Below, piece by piece: positions 52,081-60,054 of a stretch of DNA of 64,000 bases. The position numbers were made by a program, and so were the translations under genes. The notes beneath the pieces were generated by a model that worked only from the letters and a program-made list of their open reading frames with translations, was not told where the DNA came from and did no database searches. The stretch is from Saprospiraceae bacterium (GTDB taxonomy: Bacteria > Bacteroidota > Bacteroidia > Chitinophagales > Saprospiraceae): positions 1-64,000 of the forward strand of contig JADLHA010000028.1 of assembly GCA_020848995.1 (NCBI GenBank), given 5' to 3'. Every line of letters starts with the position of its first letter. The stretch's first letter is position 1.

Positions 52081-55000
52081 ATGAAATCGATCGTTCTGTT
52101 GCTTGTTTTTTTTGCAGGTTCGCCGTTCTGCTTTTCTCAACACATCTTTCGGGGATTGGTGACCGACGAAGCCGGTGTCCCCCTGGTTGGCGTCCATATT
52201 TCCGTTGAGGGGGCAGAGGTTGGCACAGTTACCGATACCCAGGGACGGTTTCAACTGTCCTATGTTTACAACCCCGCGCAACTCCGATTCAGATACACGG
52301 GTTACGAAGGTCGGGTAGTCGAAGCCGATGCTGCCTTGTCGCTAACTGTTGCTCTCAAGGAAGGCATCCTCCTAAACGAAGCCGTGATCACCGCACTCGG
52401 AGTCAGGCGTCAGGAGCGATCACTCGGATATGCCACTGAACGGATTGCAGGCACTGCCGTGTCCCAGGTCCCTCAGGCCAATTTTCTCGGTTTGCTGTCG
52501 GGCCGCACGGCAGGACTGATGGTACAAGCCCCATCCGGCGGAAACCCCGGAGGATCAACCCGCGTGAGCCTTCGCGGTACGCGGTCCATCAATGGCGAAA
52601 ACCAACCCCTGTTTGTCATCGACGGCATTCCAATGGACAATTCGAATTTCAGTAACTTTTCTCAGATCCTGGCCAACGGACAGGGCACGGTCTATGAATC
52701 GCAGCGGGACTACGGCAACGCCATCCAGGATTTGAATCCGGAAGACATCGAAGAAATCCAAATTTTGAAGGGTCAGGCAGCTGCCGCATTGTATGGCTCC
52801 CGGGGAGCAAATGGGGTGCTGATGGTGACCACAAAGCAGGGAAGCCATCAGGGCAAAGGATTTGGCATACAGGTAGGCAGCAGCATCACCTTTGACCGCG
52901 TAGCAGTGTTCCCCGAACTTCAGCGCCTGTACGGCGGTGGGGTGGCACTTTTTCCAAAAGGATATGCCGATGGCAGCGGACACTACAAGCTTCCGCTGGT
53001 CGAGTTTGGTCCGGATGGGGCCATCGCAGGGGTTTTCAAATCTTTTGACCTCGTTCCCATTTACGCGGTGGACGAAAGCAGTGGTACGAAATTCAACATT
53101 TCATCTGATGAACACTTTTCATTTCTCGACGGACTAGTTATCGGGGAGAAAAACTACGACCGCTTCGTTTTTCCGAGCGGGTACGGCAGCAACCAGCAGG
53201 GATTGTATTTCAGAGACTGGAACAGTTGGGACGACTGGGATGCAGCCCATTTTGGGAGGAGCAGGCTGTGGGAAGTAGGCGATGATCCCAGAGATTTCTT
53301 TGAGACCGGAGTCAGCACGCGCCTCCATTGTGCAATCGATAAGCAAACCGACCAGTCAGCTTTCAGGCTGGCGTATGCCCGCTTTGACCAAAAGGGCATT
53401 TACCCCAATTCCCATTGGGGCCGCCATAATTTTTCTTTGGGGGGAAAACATAAGTTGTCAGAGAAACTTGCTGTCGATGTGACTGCCAATTATGCCGTTG
53501 GCGACAACAAGGGCAGGTCTGCGGTAACTTATGATTTCAGAGGTGGTTTCAATCCGGGGCAAAATTTCAGCCAGTGGTGGCATACCCACTTGCGTTTCGA
53601 TGACCTGAAAAGTTTTGAAAACCCCGATGGAACCATGAGGACCTGGAACCGCCAATCCGAAGACAACCCACGGCCTCAATATTGGGACAACCCCTACTGG
53701 TCCCGTTCCAAAAATTATTCAAGCGACGGACGCAACAGGTTGTTCGGACACATTGCAACCACCTACCAGATCAATCCATGGCTGCAACTTACGGGACGCA
53801 TTTTGCACGATGGATATTCCGAAATGAGGGAAGAGCGGATAGCAGACGGATCGCTGCAGCAGTCGCAATACACCATCGACCAGTTAGAAGTGCGCGAAAC
53901 AAACGCAGACCTCATTTTGCGCGTTGACGCCTTGAGCACAGACGATTTTTGGATTGATTACTTCATCGGCGGCAACAAAATGTGGCGAAGTGGAGACCGC
54001 TCCTTTGGCGCAACCATCGGGGGGTTCAACGTCCCGGGGATTTACAGACTGCAAAATTCCAAGTCGAGGCCCCTCATTAGCAATTTGAGGTCCGAAAAGG
54101 AAATTGAAAGCCTTTTTGTGGGTTCCTCTTTTGAATGGAGGAAAACACTGTACCTGCAATTAACTGGCAGGAACGACTGGTCGAGCAGCTTGCCTGAAAA
54201 CAGCAACAGCTACTTTTACCCTTCGGCCTCGCTGAGTTTTATATTTACAGAATTGAAGGAGATCCCTGGCCTGTCGTTCGGAAAGTTGCGCCTGGGCTGG
54301 GCACAGGTTGGTGGGGATACAGACCCCTACAATGTATTTTCTACGTATTATGGCAATCCCAATTTTGGGGATTTCCCCAATTACACGGTCAACAACACGC
54401 TCAACAACGAACGACTCAAACCTGAGCGCACGGAATCCGTTGAACTCGGATTGGATCTGCGTTTTTTTCAAAACCGTCTCGCTGTAGACCTGTCACTGTA
54501 TTCAGGAACGACCACCGACCAGATCATCCCATTGGCCACCTCCACCGCTAGTGGTTACGAACGACAGTTCGTCAATGCTGGAAAAATACGCAACCGGGGT
54601 GTTGAACTTAACCTGACGGGAACCCCCTTTAAAGGAAAGCAATGGGAATGGGAGGCTGCATTTCATTTCGGTAAGAATACCAACGAAGTGTTATCCATCA
54701 TCGTAGATGATGCCAGCCTGGACAACCTGCCGCTTGCATCACCGGGTGCGGGCATTTCCTTTAACGCTTTTGTCGGAAAACCATATGGCACCATCCTGGG
54801 AACTGATTTTATTTATGACGAAGCGGGCAATAAGCTCATTGATCCGGCAACAGGTTATTACCTCGTATCCCCGGGTGTGATGCCCATTGGCAATATCGTT
54901 CCCGATTTTACAGGCGGGTTCTCCAATAGCTTCCGGTGGAAGGATCTCCGCATTCACGCGCTGATCGATTTCCGTCAAGGCGGGGACATCTTTTCGATTA

Positions 55001-55503
55001 CCAACACCTTCGGACGCATTGCAGGCCTACTCGAAGAAACTGCCGCAAACGGGATCCGGGAAAATGGATACGTTTTTGATGGCGTCCTCGCTGAGGTAGA
55101 CACCGATGGCAAACCCATTTTGACGCAGGGTGCGCAAACGGCTAGCCTGGAGGACGATCGATATAAAAGCAACGGCACCAAAAATGCACGGGCGGTAAGC
55201 TATGACGAATACAAGTTTTATGGAGGCGGATTTTACCTCAACCGCCAGGATCTGTATGACGGATCTTACATAAAGCTGAGGGAAGTGTCGCTGGATTACC
55301 GGCTTCCGGAGCGCTGGTTGAAAGCCATTGGGATCTCTGAACTGCACGTTGGTGCATTTGCCAGAAACCTGCTGATCATCCATAAAAACATCCCGCACAT
55401 CGATCCCGAAATATCGGTGAGCACGGCGAACCTCTATGGCAATGAAGGGGGCGCTGTACCTTCTACCCGGTCCTTCGGCATGTCATTGAATTTTCATTTT
55501 TGA
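52081..55503 (+). CDS. SusC/RagA-family TonB-dependent outer-membrane transporter
   Basis: A 1140-residue outer-membrane protein: signal peptide (about 1-20), an N-terminal carboxypeptidase-like CarboxypepD_reg domain (about 22-100; FRGLVTDEAGVPLVGVHISV, GRFQLSYVYN), a plug domain (about 110-230; VPQANFLGLLSGRTAGLMVQ, LRGTRSINGENQPLFVIDGI, ALYGSRGANGVLMVTTKQG) and the TonB-dependent barrel to the last residue Phe (SFGMSLNFHF). The next gene, 18 bp downstream, is its SusD partner, so the pair imports a nutrient as a lidded complex. No polysaccharide-degrading enzyme lies nearby, so the substrate could be a peptide or other ligand. Confidence 0.95.
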   Translation: MKSIVLLLVFFAGSPFCFSQHIFRGLVTDEAGVPLVGVHISVEGAEVGTVTDTQGRFQLSYVYNPAQLRFRYTGYEGRVVEADAALSLTVALKEGILLNEAVITALGVRRQERSLGYATERIAGTAVSQVPQANFLGLLSGRTAGLMVQAPSGGNPGGSTRVSLRGTRSINGENQPLFVIDGIPMDNSNFSNFSQILANGQGTVYESQRDYGNAIQDLNPEDIEEIQILKGQAAAALYGSRGANGVLMVTTKQGSHQGKGFGIQVGSSITFDRVAVFPELQRLYGGGVALFPKGYADGSGHYKLPLVEFGPDGAIAGVFKSFDLVPIYAVDESSGTKFNISSDEHFSFLDGLVIGEKNYDRFVFPSGYGSNQQGLYFRDWNSWDDWDAAHFGRSRLWEVGDDPRDFFETGVSTRLHCAIDKQTDQSAFRLAYARFDQKGIYPNSHWGRHNFSLGGKHKLSEKLAVDVTANYAVGDNKGRSAVTYDFRGGFNPGQNFSQWWHTHLRFDDLKSFENPDGTMRTWNRQSEDNPRPQYWDNPYWSRSKNYSSDGRNRLFGHIATTYQINPWLQLTGRILHDGYSEMREERIADGSLQQSQYTIDQLEVRETNADLILRVDALSTDDFWIDYFIGGNKMWRSGDRSFGATIGGFNVPGIYRLQNSKSRPLISNLRSEKEIESLFVGSSFEWRKTLYLQLTGRNDWSSSLPENSNSYFYPSASLSFIFTELKEIPGLSFGKLRLGWAQVGGDTDPYNVFSTYYGNPNFGDFPNYTVNNTLNNERLKPERTESVELGLDLRFFQNRLAVDLSLYSGTTTDQIIPLATSTASGYERQFVNAGKIRNRGVELNLTGTPFKGKQWEWEAAFHFGKNTNEVLSIIVDDASLDNLPLASPGAGISFNAFVGKPYGTILGTDFIYDEAGNKLIDPATGYYLVSPGVMPIGNIVPDFTGGFSNSFRWKDLRIHALIDFRQGGDIFSITNTFGRIAGLLEETAANGIRENGYVFDGVLAEVDTDGKPILTQGAQTASLEDDRYKSNGTKNARAVSYDEYKFYGGGFYLNRQDLYDGSYIKLREVSLDYRLPERWLKAIGISELHVGAFARNLLIIHKNIPHIDPEISVSTANLYGNEGGAVPSTRSFGMSLNFHF

Positions 55504-55521
55504 ACCCACCCATACCATCAA

Positions 55522-57063
55522 ATGATGAAAAATCCGATTTTGAAATACTTGCTTGTTACCTCTGCCCTCCTCGCATCCGGAGGCTGTGGAAAGGACTTTG
55601 GAGACATCAACGTCGATCCTAACAATCCAAGGGAAGTACCCGCAGATTTGCTGCTTATCGGAGCGGAAAAATTGCTCGCAGAGCATGTGTACTGCGGATT
55701 GGGCGATAACATTCGAGGATTGGCATTTGCAGAATTGCTCTCCCAGGCATGGGCTCAGAACAACTATACTGAAATCACCCGGTATCTCATACGGGGAGAA
55801 GAGACCAATGGCCTTTATAGACATTTGTACGCCGGGGTCCTCATGGATCTGGCAGATATTGAACGCATTCTGCTTGAAAAACCGGGTCTTGATCCTTTGG
55901 AAAACGGCAACAAACTGGCCGTTGCTAGGGTCCTCCGGGTTTACACGCTTCAGTTGCTCTCCGACATGTTTGGCCCCATTCCCTACGGGGAGGCGCTTCA
56001 CGGTGCAAGCGACCGCACACCCGCCTACGTCTCCCAACGCGAGGTGTATTTTTCGCTGATTGGCGAGTTGAAGGCTGCCATTCAGATAATGGATGTCGGT
56101 CATTCCGGATTTGGCCCGGCAGACATGATTTACCAGGGCGATATGCAGGCGTGGAGCCGGTTTGCCCACGCTCTCATGATCCGCATCGCACTCCGCATGG
56201 CGGATGTCGAACCCGACAGCTCACGGGTCCTTTTTGAAAAATTTGCCGCGGGCGCTTTTTCTTCTGTTGACCACAATGCCTGTTTCCGTTTTCTGGCCAA
56301 TGCACCCAATAACAGTCCATTGCACCAGCAATACATTGAACGGGGTGCGACCGACCAGGGTTTGTCGAATATTCTCATTGACAAAACGCTCAAACCACTC
56401 AACGATCCCCGCTTGGCAGTATGGGCCGAACCGGCTGCAAATACGGGAGCTTTCGCGGGAAGACCTTACGGACAGACCACGGATGATGCTGCATCGGATG
56501 AAGTGGGCAATTATTCTTTGCCCAGTGGTGCGGGCGCCCTGTTCAGCGGATCGTCCCAGTTCAACCAATACGATCTGATGCGTCCTGATTTCTCTGCCTG
56601 CCTGTTGAGCTATTCGGAGCAGTGTTTTTCATTTGCCGAAGCGGCAGAACGGGGTTGGTCCGCAGGCGCAAGCGCTGCAAGTTGGTACACCTTGGGGATT
56701 GAAGCATCTCTGGCAGAATGGGGAATCATCGATCCGGTAACGGTCGCCGCATACCTGGCACAGGATGCCGTCCGCTATGAATCAGCCCCCGGAACCTGGC
56801 AACAGAAAATCGGCGTTCAAAAGTGGCTGGCTCTGTTCATGCAGGGCTTTCAGGCCTGGAGTGAATGGCGACGCCTGGATTTTGATAAACTCGAAGCCCC
56901 GGTTGGGGGCACGCTCATTGACCTGGGTTCTGCAGTTGCGCCGCTCAGGCTGGTCTTCCCCGGCAATGAGCAGAGCCTGAATGCTTCCAATTACCAACAG
57001 GCTCTGCAACTTCTGGGCGGACCCGATGCGTTGAATACACGTGTGTGGTGGGACGTCAAATGA
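55522..57063 (+). CDS. SusD/RagB-family nutrient-binding lipoprotein
   Basis: A 513-residue surface lipoprotein of the SusD-like_2 type. The lipobox ASGGCGKDF places Cys near residue 22. Helical TPR-like regions typical of SusD are seen (FAELLSQAWAQNNYTEITRY, RVLRVYTLQLLSDMFGPIPY and WSRFAHALMIRIALRMADVE), and the C-terminal part has QKWLALFMQGFQAWSEWRRL. It caps the SusC channel encoded 18 bp upstream and should sit on the outer leaflet. The ligand cannot be read from the sequence. Confidence 0.93.
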   Translation: MMKNPILKYLLVTSALLASGGCGKDFGDINVDPNNPREVPADLLLIGAEKLLAEHVYCGLGDNIRGLAFAELLSQAWAQNNYTEITRYLIRGEETNGLYRHLYAGVLMDLADIERILLEKPGLDPLENGNKLAVARVLRVYTLQLLSDMFGPIPYGEALHGASDRTPAYVSQREVYFSLIGELKAAIQIMDVGHSGFGPADMIYQGDMQAWSRFAHALMIRIALRMADVEPDSSRVLFEKFAAGAFSSVDHNACFRFLANAPNNSPLHQQYIERGATDQGLSNILIDKTLKPLNDPRLAVWAEPAANTGAFAGRPYGQTTDDAASDEVGNYSLPSGAGALFSGSSQFNQYDLMRPDFSACLLSYSEQCFSFAEAAERGWSAGASAASWYTLGIEASLAEWGIIDPVTVAAYLAQDAVRYESAPGTWQQKIGVQKWLALFMQGFQAWSEWRRLDFDKLEAPVGGTLIDLGSAVAPLRLVFPGNEQSLNASNYQQALQLLGGPDALNTRVWWDVK

Positions 57064-57227
57064 GGCAGATGGGTACATTAAAAGGACTATAAATGATAAA
57101 ATCTTCCAGGGTGTCCGGATTTTGCGAGATGTCCGACCGGGCACTTAATAAAAGGCAATTGGTCCGGCCTGAAGCTTGAATTGCAATTGAACGCGTAGGA
57201 TGGGTTAAGCTTTTCCATGTAACTTCA

Positions 57228-59906
57228 ATGAATGATTATATGCGAACAGTGATGCTCTTGATTGCAAACAACACTGCATCTGCAAGAGGCTTGCATCTCA
57301 GTTGCCTGGTGGCCATGTTCCTGTTCCGGGCAATTGCTGTTTTTGCACAGGAAAGAGGCGCGTCAGCGGTCAATCAAACCGATCCCCCGCAAGGAAGGAC
57401 CTTCGCCGTGGTCGTAGGCATCTCGGACTACCAGTCTCCAGAAATTGTGGATCTGAAATTTGCCGACCAGGATGCGAAGGTTTTTGCCAATTGGCTGGAG
57501 GAATCCCATGGAGGAGTAGCTGACCGCGAAGATGTGGTGCTGCTGTTAAACGGGGAAGCGACGCGTGCAAATTTTAATGCAGCGCTGGATTGGCTTGTAG
57601 AGAAATGCAGGAGTGGCGACAGGGCCATCTTGTTTTTTAGCGGTCATGGCGACGCAGAGAGCAAGACAAAATTTAACAGGGGCTTCCTCCTGTTTCACGA
57701 TTCGCCTCCAAACAATTACGCCGCAGGCGCCTTTTCGTTGAACATGCTGCAGGATTACCTGAGTACGCTTTCGGACAGTGCTAAAGTATTGATGGTGGCC
57801 GATGCTTGCCGATCGGGAAAATTGGCCGGCAGCACGGTACAGGGTTCTCAGTTGACGGCGGCGGAATTAGCTAAGCAATATGGTAAGGAAACGAAGATCC
57901 TGTCGTGTCAACCCGAAGAGGTCAGCCTCGAAGGCAGGCAATGGGGAGGAGGTCGGGGCGTGTTTAGTTATTTTCTGATGGAAAGTCTGTACGGCCTTGC
58001 AGATGGTGACCAAGACCAGGTAGTCACCTTGCGCGAGGTGAGCCGTTACGTTCCGGAAAAAATCATTTACGAAATTTCACCTCTGGAACAGACACCAATG
58101 TTTGTTGGAAATATGAAGGAACCCATTGCCAAAGTGGACAGCAATGTAATGCAGAGGCATGTCGCACAAATTGGTAATTCCAGAAAGATCCAATTATCGG
58201 TATTGGAGTCCAGGGGTCAGGAAGAACGGATACTTGCAGGCCTGGATTCAAGCCTGCGTCAGGCGTATTACGGATTTAAGGATGCGCTTGCAGGTGGACG
58301 CTTTTTTGAACCTCCGGGAAGCAACGCAGAGGAATGGTATGCCAGCCTCTCCAACAATAAAAATCTGGCCCCGCTGCATTCGCTGATGCGACGCAACTAT
58401 GCCGCAGGACTGCAAAACGAAGTGCAACAGGCAATCAATAACTTGCTCGAAGACGACCCTTATGAATATTACCAATGGAAGTTCACCCCTTCGAAGTATC
58501 GCGACTACCCCAAATATCTGCAACGGGCGATAGAGTTGCTCGGAGAGAAACATCCAGCATTCAAATTGCTGGAATCCCAAAGGCTTTATTTTGAAGCTTA
58601 TGTGATGCTTAAAGACGACCTGCCGAAGACACGGGGCAGTGAGGAGATTGCAAAAGTAAAACTGGCCATCAGACTTAAGCTCAATAAAGCCATAGACTAC
58701 AACCCCACGGCGGCCTATCTGTATTTTTTATTGGCAGAGTCCTTTTGGGATATCGCGGGAGCCTATAGCTTTGATTCGATGCGCCATTATTTTTTTCTAA
58801 CGACGCAATATGCGCCTACCTGGCTCAACCCCTATCACACGTATTTTAATTACGTATTAAATTCAGAGGTGAATGAAATCAGAGCAGACTCGTTGTTGCG
58901 CATTGCTTTGAACATGAAGCCGCAGTCGTGGTACCTTCGTCTGTGCTGGTCGTGGCTGCGGCAAAGGCAAAACCTGTATGAACAATCCGATTCAATCTGT
59001 AGGGTTTTGCTGAGTGAAAGACCGGAATTGCTCGAGGCAAGGGCCACCTTGGTGCAGGGTCATGCAGAAAGGTACAATTGGAGGGCTGTCCTGGCTCATG
59101 GTGATACCGCTTTTGTGAATGGAGTGTCCGAAGGAGATTTTTCATGGGCTTGGTATCTCGCTGGTTTGCTGAATACCGGGCAGCAGAAAGCTTTTGCAGA
59201 TGCCATCAGAAATCAGTCCGTTGCGATTTCTTCAAACGAATACCTCATTGGATTCTTTGGCGTTGGCGTTGCACTCACAAAATATCATCTGAAAATGGGG
59301 CAAAGTGACAGCGCACAGGCATGGGCCTCACAGCTTTTGGAAAGTGGGTCATTGCCCCTTCACCTCGTGGCAGAGGTCATGGAAATGCAGGGGGATTGTC
59401 TGTTGAGAAAGGGGGACTATGACGGTGCGCGTACCAACTACCAAAAGGCAATGCATGTCGACCATACTCCCAGCAGAACCACCGTGACCTCCATGGCGAG
59501 GCTTGCCAAACTGGCCTCACGGGAGGGTGCATTGCAACGGGCCGATAGTCTGTTCAACGCTGCATTGGCTGATGGGGTCGGGTTTTTTTGGTATGGCCAG
59601 GAAGAAGCGCATTGCCTTTATGGAGATTTTCTGCTTGAGCAGGACCGGATTGAAAAGGCGATCTTCCATTATCGACAGGCCAATTCCATTACTCCAAATT
59701 ATTATGAACCCTGGCTGGGCCTGGCAAAGTGCGAGCTGGTCAGAGGCAACAGAGAAGAAGCCACGATACATTTAGCCAAAGCACTGGAAAATTATTGTCC
59801 TCAGCCCGAAGCCTTTCGCAACGACAAATATTTTAAGCAACTGAACGGCGATATTCGGTTTGAAAAATTGCTGGTTCAATATAAGCATCTCAACGCTGCA
59901 AAGTGA
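57228..59906 (+). CDS. Secreted caspase-like (C14) protease with TPRs, paralogue C
   Basis: An 892-residue exported protein. The signal peptide ends near residue 41 (RAIAVFAQ), followed by ERGAS, the post-signal motif shared with the other paralogues. The caspase domain (about 57-305) has TFAVVVGISDYQSPEIVDLK, His140 in FFSGHGD, Cys194 in VADACRSGKLAG and SCQPEEVSLEGRQWGGGRG. The EF-hand-like loop at 259-270 (DGDQDQVVTLRE) keeps acidic positions but has Gln for the usual Gly6. The rest is helical, with TPRs clearest at the C-terminus (LLRKGDYDGARTNYQKAMHV, DRIEKAIFHYRQANSITPNY). It is 148 bp before paralogue D on the same strand; the start may be five codons further in (MRTVML). Confidence 0.87.
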   Translation: MNDYMRTVMLLIANNTASARGLHLSCLVAMFLFRAIAVFAQERGASAVNQTDPPQGRTFAVVVGISDYQSPEIVDLKFADQDAKVFANWLEESHGGVADREDVVLLLNGEATRANFNAALDWLVEKCRSGDRAILFFSGHGDAESKTKFNRGFLLFHDSPPNNYAAGAFSLNMLQDYLSTLSDSAKVLMVADACRSGKLAGSTVQGSQLTAAELAKQYGKETKILSCQPEEVSLEGRQWGGGRGVFSYFLMESLYGLADGDQDQVVTLREVSRYVPEKIIYEISPLEQTPMFVGNMKEPIAKVDSNVMQRHVAQIGNSRKIQLSVLESRGQEERILAGLDSSLRQAYYGFKDALAGGRFFEPPGSNAEEWYASLSNNKNLAPLHSLMRRNYAAGLQNEVQQAINNLLEDDPYEYYQWKFTPSKYRDYPKYLQRAIELLGEKHPAFKLLESQRLYFEAYVMLKDDLPKTRGSEEIAKVKLAIRLKLNKAIDYNPTAAYLYFLLAESFWDIAGAYSFDSMRHYFFLTTQYAPTWLNPYHTYFNYVLNSEVNEIRADSLLRIALNMKPQSWYLRLCWSWLRQRQNLYEQSDSICRVLLSERPELLEARATLVQGHAERYNWRAVLAHGDTAFVNGVSEGDFSWAWYLAGLLNTGQQKAFADAIRNQSVAISSNEYLIGFFGVGVALTKYHLKMGQSDSAQAWASQLLESGSLPLHLVAEVMEMQGDCLLRKGDYDGARTNYQKAMHVDHTPSRTTVTSMARLAKLASREGALQRADSLFNAALADGVGFFWYGQEEAHCLYGDFLLEQDRIEKAIFHYRQANSITPNYYEPWLGLAKCELVRGNREEATIHLAKALENYCPQPEAFRNDKYFKQLNGDIRFEKLLVQYKHLNAAK

Positions 59907-60054
59907 ACAATGCGAAGAAACTGTCCGGGTCTGTAAATCATAAGCAGTTGCACAGCAATTCTTGGCAACGTTACCGGTTTGGAAAAGACTAAACGTGTTG
60001 TTTAGCGACGTATGGAAGCATAAGAATCGAATTTGATGGCAATTTGGAAACAAC

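Noticed and set aside
52081-57063. SusCD pair considered as a polysaccharide utilisation locus
   Set aside because: No glycoside hydrolase, lyase or sulfatase gene lies nearby, so a PUL is not supported.
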